NCBI GenBank assembly: GCA_003635195.1
Contig: PYIY01000173.1
Span: forward strand, 1-64,000
DNA from: Candidatus Poribacteria bacterium
Lineage (GTDB): Bacteria > Poribacteria > WGA-4E > WGA-3G
Reading direction: 5' to 3'
DNA length: 64,000 bases
Numbering within the stretch: the first letter of the stretch is position 1; the number at the start of each line of letters is the position of its first letter. The notes under the pieces were generated by a model. The model saw only the letters and a list, made by a program, of their open reading frames with translations, ran no database searches and was not told where the DNA came from. Of this stretch, positions 54,318 through 63,979 are shown one piece after another. Made by a program: the position numbers and the translations under genes.

Positions 54318-54496
54318 TGAAAATACCCTCCTATAGGGTTGTTTAGGCGGAACTTGAAGTTATGTGCAAGTCGCCAAATTTATGGATTCTTTGATTTCGC
54401 GTTCACCGAGACATGGACGAGCCCACGGTCTCTATCCCGTCCTCGGTTATTGTAAGGAGTGGTTTACGGACCCCCGCCCTACTTACTCCGTTTTTT

Positions 54497-56380
54497 CTAC
54501 TCGGCATTTCTATCAACGACAAAGCGAATGATGCCACTCCCAAAAACAACGAAGTCTGTGGATAACTTGTCAACGTGTAAGGCTGTCCCCGAAGTATACC
54601 CACTATTACCGACTACCTGTTTTGCAGTGTTCATCACAGACATCACTGAAGGCGGAAGATTTGAGAATTCTTGACCTTGCACGGTGAGTCCGGGTTGAGG
54701 CACACTGAGTTCAAGAATAATATCGGTATTATTTTCCTCGCGTTTTAAGAGTTCAACCAACTGGTTGATGTCTCTGTGTCGGAAATTAAAGGGTGCGCGG
54801 GAACGCTGCCAAAACTCGTAAAAACTTGCGTTGGAGGCGAGCAGCAGAACAAGTCCATCCGGGGCATCCTTTGGAATTGTAATCTTTCCTGTCAGAACTA
54901 TAGGCATTTCAAGATAAGGCTGCAGCGTCATTTCTACCTCAACAGTGTCCCCAGGACGATAGCGGAGTTTATCCACACGGAGGCTCTGGATGCCTGCCGT
55001 CCGCCGCTTATCTTCCATTTTCACATCAAAGGAGACCTTTTCGACCTGAACCTTTGTGTAGAGATTGCTGCCCAACTGTAACATTGGTGACACGACCGTC
55101 TGTCTGGCAGCAAGTCCCGGTGAGCCACCGGAAGAGTAAATATTCTTGTAAACCAACTCACGCGTTTTAAGGTCAGGATGCTCCTTCAAAGTGATGGTCG
55201 CTTCCAGGTTCATTGTATGATCATTAGAATAGAATTCAAGCGAATCCAAAAGGTACCAGATCCCTGTCCCAGACAAAAACGGTGACATTCCCTTGTGGCG
55301 GATCACTTCATAGTACTTTTCGTGCCGTTTTCCATCGCTCGTTTGGATATTGACATTGACCGGAATATAGCTGGGGTGCTTCCCAATAATAGCAGCGATT
55401 GAAGTCTCTCTGTCTTGCACTATGGTCCCGATAGGCTGTGTCGCTGCTGCGTATTTGTAGGAACGGGAACGGCTCGGCATAATAAAATGGACATAACCTC
55501 CAGAAAGAGGTAGGTTGACATTACCTTCTTGCCCATCGCCATGCCCATAAGCGAGCAGCTCATTCCCATCTACGTAAGTGATAGTGCCGTAACCAAAGAA
55601 GGGCACATCACCTCGAATTAACTCCGTTCCGATGATTTGTCCTGCCTCAATCGGTGATTCCTTAACACGGCCTCCGCCGGCTGCAGCTTGAACAGGCGTA
55701 TAATTGAATTTATCAAAAATCGGTTTGACAAACCGCATGAGTTCCGGATTTAGTGGCGGGAAAGCGAGAGGCTTTAACAACTCTGCAGGTCGCGTTCGGG
55801 GAGAGGGCCTGGAAATATTTTCAAACCACGCTTCATCAAAACTGCGAGGGGTTTGTGTCATCTTACCATCGCGAAGCAAGGCAGGTCCCATATCCAACCC
55901 ATATTCTTGTGTCACAGCTGCGGAATCGAGATTAAAGAGTTGTGTGCCTTCATAACTGAGATTCGGTTCCATACCCCACTTCGCCACCTTAACCATCAAT
56001 TCAATCGGCGTGACACCAAAAAGATTGGCATGCTCTCGCTGATTGAAGTGCCCGAGTGAGAGCGCACCCATGAGCCTCCCGTCAATATACATCGGGCTAC
56101 CGCTCATACCGCCAGCAACACCGGTACGCTTAAAGTTCTCGCTGAAACCTTTACACCATATCACATGCCATTCCGGGAAATAGTTGTACTCAACACTTAC
56201 AACTTCAAAATCAAATTCTTCCACTGTTGTTCCTGAAAATACTGTGTACCCCTTTCCCTTCATACCCGGTTCCACATCGGACAACCGTATAAACTTCTCA
56301 GCGTCCCACTTAATCTGTGCATGGCTATGATATGCAGCCAAGCAGAACACGATCAGTGCACAAAGCCAAACCTTTTTCAC
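54497..56380 (-). CDS. S55 (SpoIVB-like) secreted serine protease domain protein
   Basis: 627 residues with a signal peptide (to about 21). The SpoIVB S55 region covers about 30-140: SDVEPGMKGKGYTVFSGTTVEEF and GVAGGMSGSPMYIDGRLMGALSLG, with catalytic S93. In Bacillus this family cuts membrane partners in sporulation; here there is no spore context, so the role is different or older. The long C-terminal part (140-627) is beta-rich and not recognised. It is about 180 bases upstream of the beta-propeller gene on the same strand. Confidence 0.8.
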   Translation of the reverse strand: MKKVWLCALIVFCLAAYHSHAQIKWDAEKFIRLSDVEPGMKGKGYTVFSGTTVEEFDFEVVSVEYNYFPEWHVIWCKGFSENFKRTGVAGGMSGSPMYIDGRLMGALSLGHFNQREHANLFGVTPIELMVKVAKWGMEPNLSYEGTQLFNLDSAAVTQEYGLDMGPALLRDGKMTQTPRSFDEAWFENISRPSPRTRPAELLKPLAFPPLNPELMRFVKPIFDKFNYTPVQAAAGGGRVKESPIEAGQIIGTELIRGDVPFFGYGTITYVDGNELLAYGHGDGQEGNVNLPLSGGYVHFIMPSRSRSYKYAAATQPIGTIVQDRETSIAAIIGKHPSYIPVNVNIQTSDGKRHEKYYEVIRHKGMSPFLSGTGIWYLLDSLEFYSNDHTMNLEATITLKEHPDLKTRELVYKNIYSSGGSPGLAARQTVVSPMLQLGSNLYTKVQVEKVSFDVKMEDKRRTAGIQSLRVDKLRYRPGDTVEVEMTLQPYLEMPIVLTGKITIPKDAPDGLVLLLASNASFYEFWQRSRAPFNFRHRDINQLVELLKREENNTDIILELSVPQPGLTVQGQEFSNLPPSVMSVMNTAKQVVGNSGYTSGTALHVDKLSTDFVVFGSGIIRFVVDRNAE

Positions 56381-56436
56381 AACGTTTCTCCTCTCTGAAC
56401 TATCAGAAATCTGTTTTCTGTCAAGACATTATAGGA

Positions 56437-56591
56437 TATTATAACCCAAGTTGCTACTTACAAGATTTTAGACAGGTATATACCGTTTTTGATTGAAAAT
56501 ACAAAGCATTTCTTCTAATCCTGGTGTTCTATGGTGTCCTGTCCTACGATTCTTGTTTATTTAACATAAGGTTGCAACTTAGGTTATTATA
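56437..56591. repeat. 155-bp inverted-repeat element
   Basis: TATTATAACCCAAGTTGCTAC (left, 56437-56457, 21 bases read as two parts TATTATAACC and CAAGTTGCTAC) and GTTGCAAC-TTAGGTTATTATA (right, 56571-56591) are imperfect inverted arms. The interior has no gene. It looks like a MITE of a family different from that at 21639. Confidence 0.6.
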
Positions 56592-56669
56592 GCAGAATGA
56601 TGAATCCGATGTCAACCCGAATTGACAAAAAATTCCTAAGTGCTCATATTCCCAAGCCCTGATTTCCAA

Positions 56670-56698
56670 TTGATATTTTTTTTCACGCGTGTTATGCT
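56670..56698 (+). promoter_or_regulatory. Promoter of glpK
   Basis: TTGATA (56670-56675) and TATGCT (56693-56698), 17-bp spacer, about 34 bases before ATG 56732. Its spacer contains a run of eight Ts. Confidence 0.58.
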
Positions 56699-56731
56699 TT
56701 AATAAAAAGCATTAGGAGTAGTGTGCATAGT

Positions 56732-58273
56732 ATGCCGAATACCGTTTGTATCCTCGCGATTGACCAAGGGACAACAGGTACGACCGCCCTCCTTGTTGAC
56801 GTAGAAGGTAACATCGTTGCACGGGGACACCAAGAATTTACACAGTATTACCCACATCCCGGTTGGGTAGAACACAATCCAGAAGAGATTTGGAACGCCA
56901 CACTACAAGCCATAGACGCACTCTTTGAAGAAAAAGCACCAAACATTATCGCTCTCGGCATCACAAATCAACGTGAAACTACGCTCATCTGGGATCGGCA
57001 AACAGGGAAACCGATCCATCCGGCAATTGTATGGCAGTGTCGACGGACCGCGGATAGATGCGCTGCCCTTGAGAAACAAGGAATTGCGGAAGAAATAAAG
57101 GCGAAAACAGGACTTGTCTTAGATGCCTATTTTTCGGCAACGAAGGTGGCGTGGATTCTCGATAATGTGAGTGGTGCAAGGGCACAAGCCGAACGCGGTG
57201 AACTCGCGTTTGGGACAATAGACACATGGCTCCTATGGAAATTAACAGACGGTGCTGTCCATAAAACCGACTATACAAACGCATCGCGCACACTACTTTT
57301 CAATATTAACAATCTGTCATGGGACGATACGCTTTTGGAAATCTTTAATGTTCCAAAAGCCATATTGCCTGAAGTCTATCCATCTGCAAACAACTTTGGT
57401 ACAGCGAATTTCTACCGTAATTTTTGGCTTCAAACCTTCGGTAAAAATATATGCTTAGATGGCATTCCAATTACTGGCATCGCGGGCGATCAACAGGCAG
57501 CTCTTTTTGGGCAATTGTGTACCCAACCCGGCACGGTAAAAAACACCTACGGCACTGGTTGCTTTCTGATGCTTAACACAGGTGCTGAAAAAATAGAAAC
57601 AGAGACGGGGCTCCTGACAACACTCGCTTGTAGTTTAGATGAAACTCCCGTTTATGCACTCGAAGGGAGCGTATTTGTCGCGGGCGCTGCTGTCCAATGG
57701 CTTCGTGATGGCCTCCAGATTATTGAGAACGCAGCAGAAACAGAAGAGATCGCATCCAGTATCCCAGATTCAGGCGGTGTCTTTGTTGTTCCTGCGTTTA
57801 CTGGACTCGGTGCCCCCTATTGGGACGCTGAGGCACGCGGGGCTATTCTCGGTTTAACACGCGGGAGTACCCGCGCACAGATTATTCGTGCGACTTTAGA
57901 ATCCATCGCGTATCAATCCGCAGATGTCGTTACTGCGATGTTGACGGATGCAGACATGAGGATTGATTGTTTGCGTGTTGACGGTGGGGCAACTGCGAAT
58001 GATTTTTTGATGCAGTTCCAAGCGGATATCCTTGGGATAGATGTAGAACGTCCTGCCCAAATTGAATCAACAGGATTGGGGGCTGCATACCTCGCGGGTC
58101 TGACCACTGGAATATGGAATGACATTGCTGAATTGGAGGCATATCGATCTGCACACGCCACCTCCGTGAACGAAGTTTCTACAGGTCGCGTTTTTTCACC
58201 ACAGATTGACAGCAACGAACGGAACCAGAAGCTCGTGGAGTGGAAAAAGGCAGTGCAACGCGTTATGAGTTAA
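56732..58273 (+). CDS. glpK: Glycerol kinase
   Basis: 513 residues. It phosphorylates glycerol to glycerol-3-phosphate. FGGY signatures: CILAIDQGTTGTTALLV, the central block GTVKNTYGTGCFLMLNTG, and the C-terminal block GLGAPYWDAEARGAILGLTRG. I place the start at ATG 56732, whose N-terminus fits the family. A GTG at 56723 is equally close to the AGGAG site and cannot be excluded. It is followed after one base by a histidine kinase gene. Confidence 0.93.
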   Translation: MPNTVCILAIDQGTTGTTALLVDVEGNIVARGHQEFTQYYPHPGWVEHNPEEIWNATLQAIDALFEEKAPNIIALGITNQRETTLIWDRQTGKPIHPAIVWQCRRTADRCAALEKQGIAEEIKAKTGLVLDAYFSATKVAWILDNVSGARAQAERGELAFGTIDTWLLWKLTDGAVHKTDYTNASRTLLFNINNLSWDDTLLEIFNVPKAILPEVYPSANNFGTANFYRNFWLQTFGKNICLDGIPITGIAGDQQAALFGQLCTQPGTVKNTYGTGCFLMLNTGAEKIETETGLLTTLACSLDETPVYALEGSVFVAGAAVQWLRDGLQIIENAAETEEIASSIPDSGGVFVVPAFTGLGAPYWDAEARGAILGLTRGSTRAQIIRATLESIAYQSADVVTAMLTDADMRIDCLRVDGGATANDFLMQFQADILGIDVERPAQIESTGLGAAYLAGLTTGIWNDIAELEAYRSAHATSVNEVSTGRVFSPQIDSNERNQKLVEWKKAVQRVMS

Positions 58274-58274
58274 A

Positions 58275-59972
58275 ATGCGACTCCAATGGAAGTATTCCCT
58301 TGTTATCAACCTTTCTGTGATGGCAATCCTCGTGGCATTTTACTTTTTTGATAGTATCCGTGTCCGAAACGAGATGAATGCGCTCCACGCCTTGGGTGCA
58401 GAACGTGGTGCTGAACTGCGGAAAATCGCCGAAAACACGATTCTTGATGCTGTTGAGAAGGAAATCAAAGCCGCAAGGGTATTTGATGCCCAACGACTGG
58501 ATCAGGCCCTAAATAAGCTGAAGCGGGAACATCCGGACATGCAAAATGTGCTGAACATCCATGTCTCCTTGAATGACCCGCGTATTCGTTCGAGTCTGCT
58601 CAGGAGTAAAAATGCTGGGGATATAAATCTTGATTCAGCGGATCTTGAGCAAATTGAAAAAAAAGGCGCGACGATATACGCTGTTGAGGGGCAGAACGCA
58701 ACGGCTATTGTTATTAAATACATTGCCGTTTTGACCGGACCCCAGTCAATTGCCCTGGCATCGAGCGATCTCGCCTACGAATCAAGACTCGATAACGGGA
58801 CTCTGCCGTATGCAGTCTGGGAAAAAGCCTTTGGTAAAGATGTCTATGTACCAGAGGATCCAGTGATAACTGAGGAGAAAGGTAGACGCTGGCGAATGAC
58901 AGATCAGGCAAAAGGTGATCTTTATAATTTATGGAAGCAAGGTGAGACGTTGTGGATTCAAAAAGCATTAAGCGGCTACATACAAGTCCTTTTTGATGTG
59001 CCTTATATCGGCAGGTCCATTCGATATTCATTGCTAATGCACGCAATATTGATCGTAATTGTTGGGGCACTGCTCGTGATTCTGATAGATTTAACGACCA
59101 ATCACCTAATTATGAAGCCGTTAGAACGGATGACGGGTATTATTCAGAGTGCAGAAAGTGGCGATTTATCTCTCGACCAGACGTATTCCTCGGATGAAAT
59201 CGGAAGGGCGACCCATAACCTCGTCCGGATGCTGTGGCAACTGCAGGATTCTCATTCCAAACGGATTGATGCTTTAGGACAATTCGCCGCGGGTGTAGCA
59301 CACGAAATTCGGAATCCGCTTAATTCAATCGGGATGACAGCACAACATCTGAAATCTGTCTTCTCACAACCGAAAGTGAGTCACGCCGATATTGAAGAGG
59401 CAAAAGAGTTGTTAGATATCGTTGACCAAAAAATAGTGGAACTGAAGCAAACTTCAGAGGAATTTCTCACTTTAAATCGCCCAAGGATACTGAATGTAGA
59501 ACCTGTAAATCTCAATGTCCTTGTAGATCAAGTTTTATCGGAATTCACACTTGTCACCGAAGAAGCCAAGGTGCAGGTCATTAAAAACTATGATGGCACT
59601 CTACCGGATGTCCCATTGGATACAGCGTTAATGCGGCAAACCATCTTTAATTTTGTGCAAAATAGCATCCAAGCGATGCCAAAGGGCGGTAGCATTTACA
59701 TCACTACCTTAACTGAGAAAATAGAGGACGAGGTGGACCACGCAGTGATCGAAATTCGAGATACCGGTATCGGCATTCCAGAAGAAATTCAGGAACAGAT
59801 TTACGATGCTTACTTTACAACGAAAGACGCTACCGGTGGCATCGGACTCGGACTTGCTATTTCGCACCAGATCATTACTGCCCATAAAGGTAAGATCGAA
59901 GTCAGAAGCAAAATGGGAATGGGAACTGTTTTTAAAATCAACCTCCCGTTGAACGCGGAGCAACTTTCATAA
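58275..59972 (+). CDS. Sensor histidine kinase of NtrB type
   Basis: 565 residues. One membrane helix at the N-terminus (about 8-26), a periplasmic sensor (27-255), a second helix (255-277) and HAMP follow (HLIMKPLERMTGIIQSAESGDLSL). Then HisKA with phospho-acceptor H343 in AAGVAHEIRNPLNSIGM and an HATPase domain (NFVQNSIQAMPKGGSIYI, EIRDTGIGIPEEI, TGGIGLGLAISHQI). It starts one base after glpK stops and is followed by its regulator. The input signal is unknown. Confidence 0.92.
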   Translation: MRLQWKYSLVINLSVMAILVAFYFFDSIRVRNEMNALHALGAERGAELRKIAENTILDAVEKEIKAARVFDAQRLDQALNKLKREHPDMQNVLNIHVSLNDPRIRSSLLRSKNAGDINLDSADLEQIEKKGATIYAVEGQNATAIVIKYIAVLTGPQSIALASSDLAYESRLDNGTLPYAVWEKAFGKDVYVPEDPVITEEKGRRWRMTDQAKGDLYNLWKQGETLWIQKALSGYIQVLFDVPYIGRSIRYSLLMHAILIVIVGALLVILIDLTTNHLIMKPLERMTGIIQSAESGDLSLDQTYSSDEIGRATHNLVRMLWQLQDSHSKRIDALGQFAAGVAHEIRNPLNSIGMTAQHLKSVFSQPKVSHADIEEAKELLDIVDQKIVELKQTSEEFLTLNRPRILNVEPVNLNVLVDQVLSEFTLVTEEAKVQVIKNYDGTLPDVPLDTALMRQTIFNFVQNSIQAMPKGGSIYITTLTEKIEDEVDHAVIEIRDTGIGIPEEIQEQIYDAYFTTKDATGGIGLGLAISHQIITAHKGKIEVRSKMGMGTVFKINLPLNAEQLS

Positions 59973-60002
59973 ATTTCAGGCTGAATGAGGAGCATCAAAA
60001 CG

Positions 60003-61394
60003 ATGGCATCAATACTAATCGTAGACGACGACCAAGCACAACTGACAATTTTACAGCGTATTTTGAAACGTGAAGGGTATACCGTTGAAATCGTTGAAGA
60101 CAGCAAAGCCGCGCTTGAGAACTTAGAGAAACAGATGTTTGATCTCGTTATCAGCGATATGTGGATGTCTTCACGGTTTGAAGGGCGAGATCTGCTTCGG
60201 GAAATCAAGCGTACCGACCCAGATCTACCGGTGCTTATCATGACAGCGTATGCAGAGTTGAATGACGCTGTTAATCTTGTAGCCCACGAAGGCGCGTTTT
60301 ACTACCTTGAGAAACCGATTCAGGTTGATGTGCTGAAACGCGAAGTAAAGCACGCCCTGCAGACGCGCGGCGCGCTCAGAGAGCCTGAAAGCGAAACCGA
60401 TGATTCAACCCCTGAGATCCAGATTGATGAAATTGTCGGTGAAAGTGAGCAAATGCAGGAACTTTTCAAAAAGATGGCTCGGATTTTGCACCGTGGGGTC
60501 ACGCAAGTTCTCATCACAGGAGAAACTGGATCCGGGAAAAGCTTAGTTGCCCGAGCACTTCACAAGCACGGTCTTAGAAAAGACCAACCTTTCATTGCTG
60601 TTAATTGTGGCGCGATTCCAGATACACTGATTGAAAGTGAACTCTTTGGTCACGAAAAGGGTGCGTTTACAGATGCCGCGCAGCAAAAGAAAGGACTGTT
60701 TGAAGTCGCAAATGAAGGGATACTCTTCCTTGATGAGATCGGGGATCTTCCGACGCAGACACAGAGCAAACTCTTGCATGTCTTAGAAGAACGAGAGATA
60801 CGCCGAATCGGTGGCACTCAGAACATTAAAGTAGATGTTTGTGTCATTGCCGCCACAAACAAAGACCTGATTCAAGCAGTTCGAGATGGCACATTCCGTG
60901 ACGATCTCTATTTCCGTCTGAATGTGATTCCGATTCACGTCCCACCCCTTCGAGAACATCCTGAAGATATACCAATGCTCGTGAATTTCCTCATTGAGAA
61001 GTTCAGTAATGAATACGCGGAGGCGTTACCAAAGCAGGTTACACCGCAAGCGATGTCAGCACTCCGACGTTATGAGTGGCCAGGTAACATTCGGCAATTA
61101 GAAAATTATCTCCGCAGGATTTTTGTGCTTTCAGAAAATGAAATGATTGACAAAGATGAATTGCCTCCGGAAATTTTAGATACATCGCTTCCAATAACCG
61201 ATGTTGAGCTCGATATACCGGAGGATGGCGTCTCACTTGAGGAAATTATCAAGGAATATGTTTGTACCGCACTGACAAGAAGCAACGGAAACCAGATTCA
61301 AGCCGCGAAACTGCTCGGTATTTCGCGTCGCAAACTTCAGCATCGGATGCAGAAATATGAACTTCAGAGCCAAGATTTCAAAACAGAACCGTAG
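60003..61394 (+). CDS. Sigma-54-type response regulator (NtrC family)
   Basis: 463 residues from ATG 60003, with TGAGGAG upstream (an ATG at 59985 overlaps it). A receiver (SILIVDDDQAQ, phospho-acceptor D52 in LVISDMW, K104 in YLEKP) is followed by an AAA+ domain: Walker A TGETGSGKS (172-180), the sigma-54 contact loop GAFTDA (220-225) in place of GAFTGA, GILFLDEIGD and a C-terminal Fis-type HTH (NGNQIQAAKLLGISRRKLQHRM). It is the output of the upstream kinase. The G-to-D change in the loop is a recognised natural variant but may alter sigma-54 contact. Confidence 0.92.
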   Translation: MASILIVDDDQAQLTILQRILKREGYTVEIVEDSKAALENLEKQMFDLVISDMWMSSRFEGRDLLREIKRTDPDLPVLIMTAYAELNDAVNLVAHEGAFYYLEKPIQVDVLKREVKHALQTRGALREPESETDDSTPEIQIDEIVGESEQMQELFKKMARILHRGVTQVLITGETGSGKSLVARALHKHGLRKDQPFIAVNCGAIPDTLIESELFGHEKGAFTDAAQQKKGLFEVANEGILFLDEIGDLPTQTQSKLLHVLEEREIRRIGGTQNIKVDVCVIAATNKDLIQAVRDGTFRDDLYFRLNVIPIHVPPLREHPEDIPMLVNFLIEKFSNEYAEALPKQVTPQAMSALRRYEWPGNIRQLENYLRRIFVLSENEMIDKDELPPEILDTSLPITDVELDIPEDGVSLEEIIKEYVCTALTRSNGNQIQAAKLLGISRRKLQHRMQKYELQSQDFKTEP

Positions 61395-61412
61395 ATAGAG
61401 GGACACGCTGCG

Positions 61413-61856
61413 CTAATATCGTAGGATCTCGGTATCAATCTCCTGTGCCCACCGATCAATGCCGCCCACCAGACTCTTCACGGATTTAAAACCGAGTTGT
61501 TGTAAAAGGAATGCCGCATCAAGGCTCCGCATCCCCCAGTGGCAATACACCACCACTTCAACGCCTGGCGTAATTTCCCTAAACCGTCTCGGTAACTCAC
61601 CGAAAGGAATCAACAGAGCTTCCTCAATATGAACCATTTCATACTCCCATTTCTCCCGTACATCCAACAAAACGAACGGTTTACTTTCGCTTATCATCTC
61701 TTTAAGTTGACTCGGTGTGATCGTGTACGTATCAGCATCTAACGGCAGAATCGCTTCAGCTACGCTTGGCGCAGCCTTCGGTAAGTTCCGTCTCTGCAGA
61801 TTTCTTATATACCGTCGCCGGATTTTCTTTAATGCTTTTCTGATATATTTGAACAT
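61413..61856 (-). CDS. Rhodanese-like domain protein
   Basis: 147 residues. A basic N-terminus (FKYIRKALKKIRRRYIRN) is followed by a rhodanese domain from about 45: FVLLDVREKWEYEMVHIEEALLIPFGELPRRF, with active-site cysteine C105 in VVVYCHWGMRS. It has single-domain rhodanese size. Thiosulfate or other sulfur transfer is the known family activity; the partner is unknown. It is convergent with the response regulator gene and follows the TonB-dependent receptor by 14 bases. Confidence 0.88.
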   Translation of the reverse strand: MFKYIRKALKKIRRRYIRNLQRRNLPKAAPSVAEAILPLDADTYTITPSQLKEMISESKPFVLLDVREKWEYEMVHIEEALLIPFGELPRRFREITPGVEVVVYCHWGMRSLDAAFLLQQLGFKSVKSLVGGIDRWAQEIDTEILRY

Positions 61857-61869
61857 CTTTTTATTTTTG

Positions 61870-63906
61870 CTAGAAACGCATCGTCACTCCCAAGGTCGGA
61901 AGGATTGGTAACAGGGGTTCTTCCCCAATAGCACACTCGATAATAGCATTTGTCTTTTCATCGCGGACTTCACTAAAGGCATACTGATCCAGATTCCTAT
62001 GATTATACAAATTCAAAATTTGGAAGTACCAAGATAACTCCCACCGCCGATAAGGACTCCGCTTTGTAATGCGAAAGTCGAGACTATGGTAAGCAGGCAT
62101 CCGCGCGGCGTGTGTTTCCCCAAACTGTCTGTTACAAGCGATGATACTGTCGTCTGGTCCCCGGACCGCTGTGTGAATCAGCGGTGTTCTCGGTTCACCG
62201 GTGTGAAAACGCCAACTGAGATAGAGGTGCCACGACGGTGCAAACTCATAGTTACTGCTAATAGCGAAAGCGTGGCGTCGATCATATTGGCGGAAAATCT
62301 TTGTGCCACCAGCGATCTCTTTAGCAATCCCGTAAGCATAACCGAGTGTCCACGACAAGCGGTTTGAAACTGCATGTGTCATGAACATATCAAGACCTCT
62401 GGCATTTCCGGACTCCGGTGGCACGAAAATTTGGTTCTGTCGTCCGAACTCGCGTAACCGTCCGACAAGATTATCAAACGTGTTGTAATAACCTTCCAGA
62501 CGTATTAAGAAATTATCGGTAGGCGTATATTCAGCACCGATGACATAATGCACAGCACTTTCGGCACGTCCGACGGTTTCAATACCATCCTCCACAGGGA
62601 CTCCCATGAGGCTAATTGGCTGATGGTAAATGCCCGAAGCAGCGCGTAAGATAAAGTTCCTTGTCGGTTTTATTGCGAGTGCGATTCGCGGTCCAATTTC
62701 ATAACGCTGGATACCTTCTTCTCGATACTGCTGGTAGACGTAACGCCCACCGACATTGAGGGCGAGTTTCGAGTGAAGCTGCCACTCATCTTGTAGAAAC
62801 GCACTGAATTCGCCGCCACTATCGTCAACATCAGCGAGAATCGGTTTGTATATATTTATACCGGTTTGCCGTTCTTGGACGTTATATTGATATCGTGCTG
62901 TCAACCATCGCCAAGTTACACCTGTACGAACGGTGTGATTATCAAAAAGGTTTGCTGTAAGTTCTGTTTTTGTGCCGAAAAATCTAAAATTTCGATTGTC
63001 GAAGTCCGCCCTCCCGCTCATTCTATCCTGACCAGAAATACCACCGAAAACAAACACATCTGTCCAGTGTGAATCATCAAACGTATGTCGCCACTTTGCC
63101 CAAGCTATTGAATTGTTGTACAGGGAATCCAAGTTATTGTCTACATCATCCAAACGTTGATGATTCTTGTCCCAACCGTATAACCCATTAAGCGTGAGTG
63201 TGTTTGATGGTGTTAGTCGGTATGTGAACTTTCCATAGACATCGGCATACTGAGGATTATAGTCTTCATCAAGGTCAATGAGTGCAAGAATCAAATCAAC
63301 ATACCCACGTCGTGCAGATACGAGCCAACTGCCTTTTTCCGTGAGCGGTCCCTCCAGCGTTGCCGTTGCGTTAACCAGGTCTATCCCAAAATTTGCGGAG
63401 AATTGCTCAGTATTCGGTTCCCTTGTTGTGATGTCAAAAACGCCGGACATCTTCTCCCCATACTCAGCAGGGAAGCCACCCATCAATAACTGCGTGTCCT
63501 GAACGAGATCCAGCCCGACGAGTGAGACCGCGCCGCCGAAATCCTGAAGATGATACGGATTATAAAGCTCCATGCCATCTAATCTAACCGAAATATCGTC
63601 CTTCTCACCCCCTCGTACACTGAACCGAGCACTATAATCGCTCGAAACTACGCCCGGAAAAACATGTCCGGCGCGCATCACATCATTGTCAACCAATGGA
63701 AAACGTTCAATCTCCTGCTTAGATAGGGAAATACCTGTTGAGGTCCCCTCATGAATCGTAAAGCGCCCGGGGGTTACAACAATTTTTTCTAACGTTACAG
63801 GCGCGGCATCCTCCTCAGCGAAAGTCGTCGTAAACAGACTTGCCAGTCCCAAAAGCAGCATGGTAAGGATTAGGTACACCGGCATCCGAAAATTAAAACT
63901 AAACAT
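61870..63906 (-). CDS. TonB-dependent outer-membrane receptor
   Basis: 678 residues. A signal (to about 30) is followed by a TonB-box-like start (VTLEKIVVTPGRF), a plug domain (FPGVVSSDYSARFSVRGGEKDDISVRLDGMELYNPYHLQDFGGAVSLV) and a beta-barrel that ends in ...LPTLGVTMRF, with a terminal aromatic as expected of outer-membrane barrels. The plug is standard. No siderophore or vitamin cue is visible, so the substrate is unknown. It is preceded by a strong promoter. Confidence 0.92.
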   Translation of the reverse strand: MFSFNFRMPVYLILTMLLLGLASLFTTTFAEEDAAPVTLEKIVVTPGRFTIHEGTSTGISLSKQEIERFPLVDNDVMRAGHVFPGVVSSDYSARFSVRGGEKDDISVRLDGMELYNPYHLQDFGGAVSLVGLDLVQDTQLLMGGFPAEYGEKMSGVFDITTREPNTEQFSANFGIDLVNATATLEGPLTEKGSWLVSARRGYVDLILALIDLDEDYNPQYADVYGKFTYRLTPSNTLTLNGLYGWDKNHQRLDDVDNNLDSLYNNSIAWAKWRHTFDDSHWTDVFVFGGISGQDRMSGRADFDNRNFRFFGTKTELTANLFDNHTVRTGVTWRWLTARYQYNVQERQTGINIYKPILADVDDSGGEFSAFLQDEWQLHSKLALNVGGRYVYQQYREEGIQRYEIGPRIALAIKPTRNFILRAASGIYHQPISLMGVPVEDGIETVGRAESAVHYVIGAEYTPTDNFLIRLEGYYNTFDNLVGRLREFGRQNQIFVPPESGNARGLDMFMTHAVSNRLSWTLGYAYGIAKEIAGGTKIFRQYDRRHAFAISSNYEFAPSWHLYLSWRFHTGEPRTPLIHTAVRGPDDSIIACNRQFGETHAARMPAYHSLDFRITKRSPYRRWELSWYFQILNLYNHRNLDQYAFSEVRDEKTNAIIECAIGEEPLLPILPTLGVTMRF

Positions 63907-63949
63907 TCAGCTGCACCTCAGAGTATAGTTTATCTGCTTCCATTTAATT

Positions 63950-63979
63950 ATTATAGCAGATTTTGGCAGGTTATGTCAA
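63950..63979 (-). promoter_or_regulatory. Promoter of the TonB-receptor gene
   Basis: On the minus strand TTGACA (63974-63979) and TATAAT (63950-63955) with an 18-bp spacer, about 45 bases before the receptor start. Both boxes are consensus. Confidence 0.75.

Larger units (their letters stand above)
56381..56722. other. Divergent spacer with inverted-repeat element and glpK promoter
   Basis: 342 bases between the S55 gene and glpK. It holds the 155-bp inverted-repeat element at 56437-56591 and the promoter at 56670-56698. No open frame is convincing. Confidence 0.6.

Noticed and set aside
54403..54603. Short minus-strand frame next to the S55 gene
   Set aside because: It overlaps the end of the S55 gene in another frame and has no ribosome site or family match.
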